This document shows, piece after piece, positions 34,912 to 43,286 of a stretch of DNA of 64,000 nucleotides. The stretch lies in NCBI GenBank assembly GCA_947484275.1, contig CANKOY010000004.1:1-64000 (forward strand). Direction: 5' to 3'. The notes beneath the pieces were generated by a model. That model was not told the DNA's origin and ran no database searches. It worked only from the letters and a program-made list of their open reading frames with translations. A program made the translations under genes and the position numbers. Position 1 is the first letter of the stretch. Each line of letters begins with the position of its first letter. Origin of the DNA: Planctomycetota bacterium. Lineage in GTDB: Bacteria; Planctomycetota; UBA1135; GCA-002686595.

Positions 34912-35691
34912 ATGGCCACCCCCACCTCTAGCGACGGCGCGCTGAAGATCGCCGTGTTCATCGACCTGGAAAACCTCGCGGTCGGCGTGGGCGATGCCCG
35001 CAACGCCAAGTTCGACATTCGCCTGGTGCTCAACCGCCTGATCGAGAAGGGCGATGTGGTGGTCAAGAAAGCCTACGCGGACTGGGGTGTCTACCAGGCC
35101 TACAAGCGCGCGCTGCACGAGGCCGTGATCGAGTTGATCGAAATGCCGGGCAGCAAGCTCACGGGCAAGAACAGCTCGGACATCAAGATGGTCGTGGACG
35201 CCCTGGAGCTCTGCTACACGAAGCCCCACGTCAACGCCTTTGCCCTGATCTCCGGCGACAGCGATTTCTCACCGCTGGTCTCGAAATTGCGCGAGAACAA
35301 CAAGCACATCATCGGCGTGGGCGTGAAGAGCTCGACCAGTCCGCTGCTGATCGACAACTGCGACGAGTTCGTTTTCTACGAGGACTTGGTGCAAAAACCC
35401 AAGCGCGTGGAACGCCGCGGCCTCTCGGACCTGCCGCAGAAAAAACGTGAGGCCTTCCAGCAACTCCTGGATTCCGCCTCGGCCCTGCAGCGCGAAAATC
35501 GCGAGCTGCACAGCTCGCTGGTGAAGGACACGATGAAGCGCAAGCAGCCGCAGTTCAATGAGGAGTACCACGGCTACGCCTCGTTCTCGCGGCTGCTCGA
35601 GGACGCCCAGGCGAATCAACTGATCACCCTCCGACGCGACCCGAAGAGCGGCACCTACGTGATCGCCGAGGTCCTGGACGAAAGCGCGTGA
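34912..35691 (+). CDS. NYN-domain protein with OST-HTH/LOTUS-like C-terminus
   Basis: A 259-residue protein. Residues about 10-150 form a NYN (PIN-like) domain with the acidic cluster expected to bind Mg2+: FIDLENLAV, NSSDIKMVVDALEL and ISGDSDFSPLVSKLREN. NYN domains are predicted RNA nucleases. A charged linker with heptad-like character (about 165-205) leads to a small C-terminal domain (about 210-255), FSRLLEDAQANQLITLRRD, like OST-HTH/LOTUS RNA-binding domains. The -10-like hexamer suggests a leaderless transcript. The stop overlaps the GTG start of the NamZ gene (GTGA), so the two are co-translated; a functional link is unclear. Confidence 0.88.
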   Translation: MATPTSSDGALKIAVFIDLENLAVGVGDARNAKFDIRLVLNRLIEKGDVVVKKAYADWGVYQAYKRALHEAVIELIEMPGSKLTGKNSSDIKMVVDALELCYTKPHVNAFALISGDSDFSPLVSKLRENNKHIIGVGVKSSTSPLLIDNCDEFVFYEDLVQKPKRVERRGLSDLPQKKREAFQQLLDSASALQRENRELHSSLVKDTMKRKQPQFNEEYHGYASFSRLLEDAQANQLITLRRDPKSGTYVIAEVLDESA

Positions 35692-36998
35692 GCGCTCTCC
35701 ACCCTCGCCGACTGCTGCTCCTGGCACTGATCCTCGGCTGCATCGGCACCCTGGTTTGGATGCTCCGGCCCCCGTCCGTCATCGAGGATCAGGCCCCCGC
35801 AGTTCCCCTGCCGGAGACGGCGCGCGCACCGCTGGCGCAGCCCACTGGCCCGGTGCGCCTGGGGATCGAGGTCCTGCTCTCCAAGGGCGAGCCGGGGCTC
35901 GAGGGAAAACGCCTGGGCCTGATCACCAATCCTTCCGGCGTGGATTCGCGCCTGGTGATGACAGCCGACCTGCTCGCCCGGGATCCGCGCTGGAAGCTCG
36001 TGCAGTTGTTCTCCCCCGAACACGGCGTGCGCGGCGACGTCCTCGCCGGCGACAAGGTCCACAGCAGTGTCGACCAAAGCACCGGCCTTCCGGTGGAGAG
36101 CCTCTACGGCGACCAGCGCGCCCCCTCGGCAACGGCCCTTTCTCGGGTTGACGCCCTCCTGTTCGACATTCAGGACGTGGGGTCGCGAACGTACACCTAC
36201 ATTTCCACCCTGGGCGAGGTCATGCGCGCGGCGGCGGCGGCGAAAAAACCCCTGTACGTGCTGGATCGTCCCAACCCCATCGGCGGCGTGCTGTTCGAGG
36301 GGCCGGTGATCGAGGAGGGCTTCCGGAGCTTCATCGGCTATGGCCCGATGCCAGTCTCCCACGGCATGACCGTGGGCGAAGTGGCGCGCTTCTTCCAGCG
36401 CGAACTGGCGCTGGATCTGGACCTGCACGTGATTGCCATGACCGGTTGGCGGCGGACGATGACATGGTCCGACACGGGCCTTCCGTGGGTGCCGACGTCG
36501 CCGCACATCCCCCACGCCATCTCGGCCCAGGTCTACATCGCCACCGGGATGATCGGTGGCATTTCCAAGAACGTAAACGATGGCGTGGGCTGGACGGCGC
36601 CCTTTGAGACGCTGGCGGCCGAGTTCATCGACGCGCGGGCATTTCGCGCCGAGCTCGAGAGCGCAGCACTGCCCGGCGTTAGCTTCCGCGAAGTCCACTA
36701 CACGCCCACGTACCACAGGCACAAGGGTCTGAACCTGCACGGTGTGCAGTTGCACCTCACCCAGGCGAGCGAGTTCCGGCCGCTGCGAACCTCGCTGACG
36801 ATCCTGTGCACGCTGCAGCGCATGTACGGCGACGAATTGACACTCGAAGATGCGCCGGTCCTCGGGCGGCACTGGGGAACGCTCTCCGTTTTCGACTCCC
36901 TGCGCGCGGGCAAGTCCGCGGCGGAGATCGAGGCCGCTTGGCAACCGCTGCTCGCGGACTTCGAGAAACGTCGAGCCCTGGCGTTGATCTACGAGTAG
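35688..36998 (+). CDS. namZ: Exo-beta-N-acetylmuramidase NamZ-like (DUF1343)
   Basis: A 436-residue protein with an N-terminal membrane anchor or signal (RLLLLALILGCIGTLVWML). It matches DUF1343, whose characterised member NamZ releases terminal MurNAc from peptidoglycan fragments. Visible motifs are GLITNPSGVDS, LFSPEHGVRGD, DALLFDIQDVGSRTYTY, LDRPNPIGG and a late RHKGLNLHGVQLHL. The GTG start overlaps the stop of the NYN gene. Its 3' end overlaps the convergent nagB by 10 bases. Together with NagB it points to recycling of cell-wall amino sugars. The family match is firm; the exact substrate is inferred. Confidence 0.88.
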   Translation: MSALHPRRLLLLALILGCIGTLVWMLRPPSVIEDQAPAVPLPETARAPLAQPTGPVRLGIEVLLSKGEPGLEGKRLGLITNPSGVDSRLVMTADLLARDPRWKLVQLFSPEHGVRGDVLAGDKVHSSVDQSTGLPVESLYGDQRAPSATALSRVDALLFDIQDVGSRTYTYISTLGEVMRAAAAAKKPLYVLDRPNPIGGVLFEGPVIEEGFRSFIGYGPMPVSHGMTVGEVARFFQRELALDLDLHVIAMTGWRRTMTWSDTGLPWVPTSPHIPHAISAQVYIATGMIGGISKNVNDGVGWTAPFETLAAEFIDARAFRAELESAALPGVSFREVHYTPTYHRHKGLNLHGVQLHLTQASEFRPLRTSLTILCTLQRMYGDELTLEDAPVLGRHWGTLSVFDSLRAGKSAAEIEAAWQPLLADFEKRRALALIYE

Positions 36999-37747
36999 GA
37001 GCCCAGGGCGTCCCGGTCGGCGAAGAACTGGACGTCGCCATGCTCCAAGAGAAAACTCGCAGGACAGTCCGGGCCAGCGGGTCCACCTAGGGTGCGGGTC
37101 AGCGCAGGTCTTTTGTGAGCGCCAAAAGCCAGAAGGCGCACGCGCCGCGCCTCGAGGATCGTTGCCACCCCCATGGTCAGGGCCTGGGTGGGAACTTCGC
37201 GCGGAGAAAACTGGGCCGCTGCATCGGTTCGAGTATCGGGCGCCAAGTCCACGGCGCGCGTTCGCGAGTCCCGCGAACTGCCGGGCTCGTTGAAGCCAAT
37301 GTGCCCATTGCGTCCCAAACCGAGCAATTGCAGGTCGATGCCCCCGGCGTCGCGAATCGCCTGCTCGTACTCGGCGCAATGGCGCGCGCGCGCCGAAGGC
37401 CCCAGATCCCCCGCCGGGATGTGCGTGCGGCCTGCCGGCCAGGCCAGGGGATCGAAGAGCCGCGCGCGCATCCATTGCGCGAACGAACGCGGATCCGCGG
37501 TGGTGAGGCCGCAGTACTCGTCCAAGTTGAAGGCGACGAAGTCCGACGTGTCCAGTCGGCCCGCGGCCACGCGCGACACAAGCTCCTCGTAAACCGCGAT
37601 CGGCGTGCCGCCTGTGGCCAGGCCCAGCACCAGGGAGCGACCTTGGCCGCGCCGCTTTGCGGCAAGCTCTGCGATCTCGTCCACGAGGATCCGCGCGGCT
37701 TCGCGCGCATCGGAAACGAGTCGAACGCTGTGGGTCTGGCGCGACAT
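36989..37747 (-). CDS. nagB: Glucosamine-6-phosphate deaminase
   Basis: This enzyme converts glucosamine-6-phosphate to fructose-6-phosphate and ammonia. The 252-residue protein begins MSRQTHSVRLVSD; the frame continues upstream to 37981, but without family similarity and into the next gene. Motifs are GLATGGTPIAVYEEL (phosphate-binding loop), FNLDEYCGL with the catalytic Asp, GLGRNGHIGFNEPGS with the catalytic His, and ALTMGVATILEARRV. It overlaps the 3' end of NamZ by 10 bases in convergent orientation. It feeds amino sugars from the cell wall into glycolysis. Confidence 0.92.
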   Translation of the reverse strand: MSRQTHSVRLVSDAREAARILVDEIAELAAKRRGQGRSLVLGLATGGTPIAVYEELVSRVAAGRLDTSDFVAFNLDEYCGLTTADPRSFAQWMRARLFDPLAWPAGRTHIPAGDLGPSARARHCAEYEQAIRDAGGIDLQLLGLGRNGHIGFNEPGSSRDSRTRAVDLAPDTRTDAAAQFSPREVPTQALTMGVATILEARRVRLLAFGAHKRPALTRTLGGPAGPDCPASFLLEHGDVQFFADRDALGSYS

Positions 37748-37821
37748 GCTCTGCACGGAGGCGGAAGCAGACGGCCTCGGGCCCGCAATTGCAATCGCCA
37801 AGGGGCGGATCGCGTGCAGTC

Positions 37822-38403
37822 TCAGCTCGCCGGCGCGGCTTCCAGGCTGAGAACCGGCATAACCAGAAGCATTTCGAACGCCGGAAACTCCCCGATGCGC
37901 GCCATGGCTCGTCCGACGATCAGTTCTTCGCCGGTCTTGTAGGGAAATCCGGGCGGCTGCTGGGGCCGAAGTCCCTGACAACCCATGGAACGCACGGACA
38001 GGCCCTTGGGAAAACGCACGCGCAGGGCGCCGTCCGCGGCGCCTCCGACGAAGTTGGCGATCTCAAGCATCGCGTCCTTGGTCGTGCGATCGAGTTCGGT
38101 CAGGGAGCGCTTCGCCCTGACTACGTCCTGAGGGACCATGAGCAGCAAGCTGGCCATGGAAATCGCCTCGGGCAGAGGCATGAGCAGTGCGCCGTAGCCC
38201 GTCTCCCCGCGCAGATCGAAGGACAGCTTGAACGCGATGTGCACTTGCTCGTTGCCCGCCGGCTTGGAGCGCCAGCGCTGGGCGCCCGTGGAGTGGATCT
38301 TGACCTGATGGTCGATGAGCATGCTGAGGTCACCTGCGACGCGCGAAATCACTTCGCGCACCTGGCTCTCAAACGGCGCGCCTGCGGGGGAATGGGTCGG
38401 CAT
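37822..38403 (-). CDS. CheC/CheX-like protein
   Basis: A 193-residue cytoplasmic protein. The middle and C-terminal parts resemble the CheC/CheX/FliY phosphatase fold: an LLMPLPEAISMASLLLMVPQ strand-helix unit followed by the helix LDRTTKDAMLEIANFVGGAA. The latter carries the E-x-x-N pattern that in CheX and CheC removes phosphate from CheY. The second CheC-type E-x-x-N helix is not clear, so it is more CheX-like. No chemotaxis genes are nearby, so it is an orphan in this window; it could serve a response regulator elsewhere. No ribosome-binding site is seen. Confidence 0.6.
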   Translation of the reverse strand: MPTHSPAGAPFESQVREVISRVAGDLSMLIDHQVKIHSTGAQRWRSKPAGNEQVHIAFKLSFDLRGETGYGALLMPLPEAISMASLLLMVPQDVVRAKRSLTELDRTTKDAMLEIANFVGGAADGALRVRFPKGLSVRSMGCQGLRPQQPPGFPYKTGEELIVGRAMARIGEFPAFEMLLVMPVLSLEAAPAS

Positions 38404-38432
38404 TGGTGGATTACTGGATTAGCGCTGGCGCT

Positions 38433-38606
38433 TCAGGCCTGCTCGGGCATGAACTCGCGGCGCAAGTTTGAGTCGAGCGATCCGGCGCAGATTCGACAGT
38501 CCAGGGCGCCGCTGAACCGCACCGTCCTGTGGCCGTTCGCGCCGAGGATCGGCGTGCCGTTGGCAACGCGTCCGCGCGATTCGAGCATCGACATCTTGAG
38601 CTGCAT
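38433..38606 (-). CDS. Small putative protein upstream of the CheC-like gene
   Basis: A 57-residue frame starting MQLKMSMLESRGRVANGTPI and ending SLDSNLRREFMPEQA. It contains a Cys pair in DCRICAG and nearly always uses G or C at third codon positions, as real genes here do. It ends 29 bases before the CheC/CheX-like gene on the same strand. No ribosome-binding site is visible, and the frame is open upstream to 38705, so the start is uncertain. I do not recognise the family. An overlapping frame in the same stretch looks less coding-like. Confidence 0.35.
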   Translation of the reverse strand: MQLKMSMLESRGRVANGTPILGANGHRTVRFSGALDCRICAGSLDSNLRREFMPEQA

Positions 38607-39130
38607 TTTTGCGGGTGCGCTTGTCCAACACTGACGGCGGAGCAGGGTGGAGGGCAGTGGGCCCGGCCAACCTGACGAGCGCTCTTCGGCACGGCACCGG
38701 GCCAACCTGAACCAAGCGCGGGTTCAAAATTGGATGCCCCACTGATCATGCCGCGCGCGCCTGCTCCGGGCGGTCGCAGGCCCAGCGCTCAGAGTCGCCG
38801 CGCTCGAGCCCAACGCGCAGCCGTAGGGTGCTTTCCCTCGCATAAAGGACCAGAAACCCCTTGGGCGCGAGAGTTCTCGCACGCGCCTGATGCAGCTTTG
38901 CGGCCGTGGCGTTTCAGCAGTGAAATCCAGAGCAGCTCTTTCCTGGCCACGGGCTGTGGAAACACTCCGGCCCGTGCGCTCACGCCCCGGGCAGGCTCAT
39001 GTGGTCTCGCGCCTTCCCACAACGATCAGAGCCAGCACTGACTCAAGGTCGTGCTGGCCCTGGGAGGACCCGTGCGAGCGACCCCGCGGTCGAATCGCGC
39101 GCTAGGACAGCAATGCGCCGCGAAGCGGCA
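38607..39130. other. Intergenic region, no gene seen
   Basis: A 524-base gap between the small ORF and the TPR gene, both on the minus strand. Frames on either strand lack plausible starts, family motifs or coding-like third positions. An 11-base direct repeat (GGCCAACCTGA) occurs twice near 38666 and 38700. No tRNA, terminator or riboswitch was recognised. Confidence 0.5.
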
Positions 39131-39994
39131 TCACTTCGATGCCATCTGGGCCTGGAGCGCAGCGTTGTCCGGGAACATCGAGGCGCCCTGGGCCCAAACT
39201 TCCTTGGCCTTGGCCAGGTCGCCTGCGGACTCGTGCATGTTGCCCAAGTACAAGTAGGCCATCGCATGATGCGGCTTCTTGGGCCCCGCGTTCTGCTGCG
39301 CAATCAGCGTCTGAAACTCGCCGATCGCAAGACCGGGCTTGCCGGTGATCGCTGGCCAGTGGGTGTAGGACACGGCCTTGGTGAAGCGCGCTTCCCAATG
39401 CTGGGGATCCAACGTGAGCGCGGTGTCGAAGGAACTGTCGGCCTTCATGGCCCACTTGCCCTGCTCAACGAGATTTGAGCGCATGAGCTTTTGCAGGTAC
39501 GCATTGCCGAGGTCCACGCGCAGGTCCGGATTGTTCGGCTCGCGGGCGGCGCGGTCGGCCATGGCCTCCATGAGGGGATCCAAGATCCCGGCCTTGTGTG
39601 CGCGCTCCCAGATTTCGGTGCGTTCGTTGTAGCTCAGTTCCGGATCGCTCAACTGCGCCAGGGCCGATTCCAGAGTCATCTCCGTCGGCGCGACAACCAC
39701 AGGGGCCACATCAGTGGGCTCGACGCCGACAACTGCGGCGGCGGACTCCACCGGGGAAGCCACTGAGCTGCGATCAGTGCGCGATGCAAGCAGCGCCTGG
39801 GAGCTGCGCAGTTCGTCGATGGCGCGCTGGAGTTGCTGATTGTCCTTTTCCAGCTTGGCAACACGGGCGTCCTCCGACGCGGCTGCCACCGGAGACTCCA
39901 GGCTGTCCGATGGGACGAGCACCACCATCAGGGCACCGGCGGCGGCCCCGGCAAGGCAGGCAATCAAGATTGTCGGGAGACTTGTTCGGGTCAT
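39131..39994 (-). CDS. Membrane-anchored TPR protein
   Basis: A 287-residue protein. An N-terminal hydrophobic segment (LPTILIACLAGAAAGALMVV, about residues 6-25) anchors or exports it. A coiled-coil stretch follows (VAKLEKDNQQLQRAIDELRS, about 46-65), then a Val/Ala/Pro linker. The C-terminal half is helical with TPR-like units: DLRVDLGNAYLQKLMRSN, SFDTALTLDPQHWEARFTKA and HHAMAYLYLGNMHESAGDLA followed by a final helix. TPRs mediate protein-protein contacts. It is preceded on the same strand by the anti-sigma-like repeat gene. The cargo or partner is unknown. Confidence 0.78.
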   Translation of the reverse strand: MTRTSLPTILIACLAGAAAGALMVVLVPSDSLESPVAAASEDARVAKLEKDNQQLQRAIDELRSSQALLASRTDRSSVASPVESAAAVVGVEPTDVAPVVVAPTEMTLESALAQLSDPELSYNERTEIWERAHKAGILDPLMEAMADRAAREPNNPDLRVDLGNAYLQKLMRSNLVEQGKWAMKADSSFDTALTLDPQHWEARFTKAVSYTHWPAITGKPGLAIGEFQTLIAQQNAGPKKPHHAMAYLYLGNMHESAGDLAKAKEVWAQGASMFPDNAALQAQMASK

Positions 39995-40038
39995 GATCGT
40001 GTTCGAGTTTCAGGCGGTTGGAATGGGATGGCAAGAGG

Positions 40039-40061
40039 GCGGGGCCCCGCGGGGGTCCCCC
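40039..40061. repeat. Tandem GC palindromes between genes
   Basis: GCGGGGCCCCGC (40039-40050), a perfect 12-base palindrome, adjoins GGGGGTCCCCC (40051-40061). Both lie in the 108-base gap between the repeat protein's stop and the TPR gene's start. They could fold into a 3'-end structure; no T-tract follows in either direction. Confidence 0.35.
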
Positions 40062-40102
40062 ATGGCACAGATGAGTGATCTGAGCGCTGGAACTCCTTCG
40101 AA

Positions 40103-42628
40103 CTATTTTCCGGTCGCTGCCCCGTCCGCTGGAACTGCCCGCAGCACCAGGGTCAGGGCCGGCGCGGATGCGGCGCCGAGAACGTGCTCCAGCACGGAGC
40201 CCTCAGGAGCGGACAAACGGATGACCAACGACTCCTTGGGCAGTCCATCGAGCTCCAGTCGCCCGCTCCCGTCAGTGCGCGGATCGCGCGAGCACTGAAA
40301 TTCCATTCCAGCGCGGTCGATCAGATGCACCCGAACCCCGGAGCGCGCGCGCCGTTGCTCATCGGTCACCGTGAGCATTAGGGAGCGGCCGGGTTTGAAT
40401 TCGAGGTCCACTGCGGACGGCTCGATGCCCGCGCGAACTTCGAGTCCATCGCGACCTGCAAACGCGAGGCCCGCGCCCGGGTATACCCGCAGGCGATAGA
40501 ACCCATCGCTCAAGTGCGGAATGCGCCATTGGCCGTTGGCGTCGCTCAACACCTTGGCGACGAAATCATCCTGCCCCGAGCTCTGTTCACGTTCGAGGAC
40601 CACAACCGCGGATTCCACGGCCCGCGCATCCGAAGCAGCGCGAATAGCGCCATGCAGCATTCCGGCCGGCGCGATGAAGTCGCGCTGGACATTGCGCGCG
40701 CCCGGAACCTCAACCACATCGACGTGCACCATGTCCATGGGCATGCGCACGCCGAGGAAAACGTCGTAGTTGCCTGGCGGCACGTCCGTGAACTCGAAGG
40801 CACCTTCCGCTCCGCACACTTGGGAGCGCCAGTTGAAATTCGTCGCTCCTGTGGCGCCCGCGGCAGCGTCGCGCAACATGATCGAGATCGTCGTCCCAGA
40901 GAGCGGTCGGCTGTTAGCGGAGAACAAGCGGCCCGAAAGTCGCGAGCCCTGGGGCGAAGCCAAGAAGTTGACGGTCTGCACTTCGCCTTCGCGCAGTCGA
41001 GTTTCGCGCACTTCGGTGCGCGGCTCACCCTGGGTTTCGCCGGCACCTGACACGTCCAGGCGCACGACCACGCAGCTACCGGCGGGCAAGTCCTGCGCGG
41101 AATAGGCGCCGCTCGCGTCGGTGACGACCCAGCCGAAGGAGCGCCGTGGGAGCCCGAGCACCGCGCGCTGGGGCATGATCACGATTTCCGCTCCCATGCA
41201 AGGCGATCCGTCTTCGCGCTCGACGAGTCCCGCGAGCCCACAGCCGGCCGACAGCGCGATTGTCAGCTCGAATCCGTCGGTTCCTGCCCGAAGGGGAGCA
41301 CTCCACTGCGGCCCGTAGCCGGCATGGGTGGCTCGCACCACCGTCGGCGTGCTAGCCAGGTGTTCGAACACGAAGCGACCCGACGCATCCGAGCGCGCCA
41401 TGGCCGAAGGATTGTCGGGACACTCGTCGAGTCCGAAGTGCAGCAGCGAAGTCGGAACATCGCTCTCCGACAACAGCGTGACGCCCGCAATCGGAGCTCC
41501 GCTTTGGGCGTCGATCACGCGCCCGGTGAGCCCGACGCCGCGCTCGAGGACGACTTCGAGGACTGCCGGCGCTTTGCCGACAATCACGTGCTCGCGCGTC
41601 CACAGTGCATGGCCCGGCGCGCGGACGAAAACCGTCCACGGGCCAGCCTCCAGTGAGTCGAAAGCAAACTGGCCGTCTGGATGCACGAGTTCGTGCACGA
41701 TAGGGTCCGCCGTGTCCGGCAACTCCAATTCGCGCAACAGGATCACCGAGAAACTCGCGATCGGTTCTGCATTCGGACCGCGCACGCGGCCCGAAATCGA
41801 CTTGAGCGGGCCGACCTCCGCTGAAGTGGGCGTGGGTTCCTGCGGCAGGGGCTTGCGCCCCGCGCCGACGTCCCCGAGCACACCCGGAAGCGAGCCAGCG
41901 ACCGCTGTCGGGGCGCTTGAGGGCAGGCCGTTCTTGGGCCCCATGGTGAACAGTCGCTCGCGAACCAGTTTCTCCCTCCGGCCGTCGCGGGCCTCGAAGC
42001 GCGCGCGACCGGCAGCCAGCCAAGCGCGCGCTGTCTCGGGATCCGAGCTCGAAAAATCCAGATCCGCGTCTGTGCACTCGATCGCGCCGAGCTCGGTGCT
42101 GATTCGGCCCTGGAATCCTCGCAGGCTGAAGGCTCCAGCCGAGATTTCGATTTCAGGTGTGCGGCCCCCGGGCGTGATGCGCGCGTGGGCGGGGCCTGCA
42201 AAGGCCAGTGCGCCCGGACCCGTCGAGACCGCGGCAACGCGGCCAGCGGGAACGAACAGCTCTAGCCCATGCTCCGCCCCATCGAGGCGCGGCACGTCAT
42301 TGATCCCGCGCCCCGTGCTCACCCATGGACCTTCTTCAGAGCGCACGGCGATCTCCAAGCGGGCGAGGATGCGGTCGCGGGCGAGATCGGAGCGCGCGAA
42401 TGCCATGGCGCCGAGCCACGCGATCAGAAAACCCGCGGCAGCGGCGAACGCCGCCGTGCGCAGCGGCCAGCGAAGTGCGACCGGACGCGGCAGCGCAGCC
42501 AGCGCCGCCCGTTCCACCTGGGCCGCAAATCCAGTGCGGACCGGCACCTCGCGGTAGGCGCGCGTGAACAAGAGGACGAGATTCGTCTCTAGCACGCTGT
42601 TCGAATCGCCGCGTGTCTCCGAGCTCAA
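40103..42628 (-). CDS. Anti-sigma/FecR-like protein fused to carboxypeptidase-regulatory repeats
   Basis: An 841-residue protein translated from a TTG that overlaps the stop of the ECF sigma gene (TTGA). Residues 1-55 would be cytoplasmic, a single membrane helix spans about 57-77, and residues about 100-230 have a FecR-like beta layout (LELFVPAGRVAAVSTGPGAL and on). From about residue 270 come carboxypeptidase-regulatory-type sandwiches: SGRVRGPNAEPIASFSVIL, TGRVIDAQSGAPIAGVTLL, AGLVEREDGSPCMGAEIVI and SGRLFSANSRPLSGTTISI. Position and topology suggest a membrane anti-sigma factor whose large outer part senses or builds the surface. No zinc-binding HxxxCxxC motif is present. Confidence 0.8.
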   Translation of the reverse strand: MSSETRGDSNSVLETNLVLLFTRAYREVPVRTGFAAQVERAALAALPRPVALRWPLRTAAFAAAAGFLIAWLGAMAFARSDLARDRILARLEIAVRSEEGPWVSTGRGINDVPRLDGAEHGLELFVPAGRVAAVSTGPGALAFAGPAHARITPGGRTPEIEISAGAFSLRGFQGRISTELGAIECTDADLDFSSSDPETARAWLAAGRARFEARDGRREKLVRERLFTMGPKNGLPSSAPTAVAGSLPGVLGDVGAGRKPLPQEPTPTSAEVGPLKSISGRVRGPNAEPIASFSVILLRELELPDTADPIVHELVHPDGQFAFDSLEAGPWTVFVRAPGHALWTREHVIVGKAPAVLEVVLERGVGLTGRVIDAQSGAPIAGVTLLSESDVPTSLLHFGLDECPDNPSAMARSDASGRFVFEHLASTPTVVRATHAGYGPQWSAPLRAGTDGFELTIALSAGCGLAGLVEREDGSPCMGAEIVIMPQRAVLGLPRRSFGWVVTDASGAYSAQDLPAGSCVVVRLDVSGAGETQGEPRTEVRETRLREGEVQTVNFLASPQGSRLSGRLFSANSRPLSGTTISIMLRDAAAGATGATNFNWRSQVCGAEGAFEFTDVPPGNYDVFLGVRMPMDMVHVDVVEVPGARNVQRDFIAPAGMLHGAIRAASDARAVESAVVVLEREQSSGQDDFVAKVLSDANGQWRIPHLSDGFYRLRVYPGAGLAFAGRDGLEVRAGIEPSAVDLEFKPGRSLMLTVTDEQRRARSGVRVHLIDRAGMEFQCSRDPRTDGSGRLELDGLPKESLVIRLSAPEGSVLEHVLGAASAPALTLVLRAVPADGAATGK

Positions 42629-43233
42629 TCGAGCCCCCCTCGGCGCTTGGCCAGCAGCGTGAACACCCCCGCGAAGGACACGCGAGCGCGCGTCAACAGG
42701 GACTCCGCCGCCTTGGTGGAGCGTCCCACGCTTTCGCCGACCGCGGCGGTCGAGGCGCCGTCCACATATTTGGACAGCAACGCTTCGCGGTAGTCGCGCG
42801 GCAACTGCGCCAAGGCCGCCCCCACCAGCTCGCTGGTCTCGCGCTGCTCCAACACCCAGTCCGGGAGCGCAGTCTCGTCGATCGATGCCAGCAACGAGTC
42901 GATGTCCCCATCGGCGGATTCCAGGGCATCCGAAAGCGCCATGGGCCGCTGCCTGCGGCGCCGCGAGCGGATCTTGTTCTTGGCGATCCCCGCGAGCCAG
43001 GTCTGCAGGGTCGAGCGACCGTCGAAGCGACCCAGGCTCTCGAAGGCCACGACGAACGTGTCTTGGACCACGTCCTCGACGTCCACGGCCGAAGCCCCCA
43101 TGCGGTAGTGCGCGAACTCGTACAACGGCCGAAAGTGGAGCGAAAACAACTCTTCTGAGGCGCCGTGCTCGCCGGCGAGCACGCGCCGCACCAAATCCGC
43201 TTCCAGGCGGGCCGCGTCCAACGGAGGTGTCAC
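42625..43233 (-). CDS. ECF-type sigma-70 factor
   Basis: A roughly 202-residue sigma factor with only regions 2 and 4. Region 2: LFSLHFRPLYEFAHYRMGAS, EDVVQDTFVVAFESL and a tryptophan in TLQTWLAGIAKNKI. Region 4: QLPRDYREALLSKYVDGAST, then GRSTKAAESLLTRAR (DNA recognition helix). A GTG at 43233 is used as start because the longer frame to 43344 would overlap the PrmA gene. Its stop overlaps the TTG start of the anti-sigma-like repeat protein; such a pair usually controls its own operon and surface genes. Confidence 0.9.
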   Translation of the reverse strand: MTPPLDAARLEADLVRRVLAGEHGASEELFSLHFRPLYEFAHYRMGASAVDVEDVVQDTFVVAFESLGRFDGRSTLQTWLAGIAKNKIRSRRRRQRPMALSDALESADGDIDSLLASIDETALPDWVLEQRETSELVGAALAQLPRDYREALLSKYVDGASTAAVGESVGRSTKAAESLLTRARVSFAGVFTLLAKRRGGLD

Positions 43234-43286
43234 GCGCTGCCAGTGTGCCCCGGGGGGCCGCAATCCTTCGGGAATTCTCGGTAGAC

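Noticed and set aside
35655-37475. A 606-codon minus-strand open frame across the NYN and NamZ genes
   Set aside because: It is antisense to two well-supported genes, low in complexity and Arg/Gly-rich, as expected for a shadow frame in GC-rich DNA.
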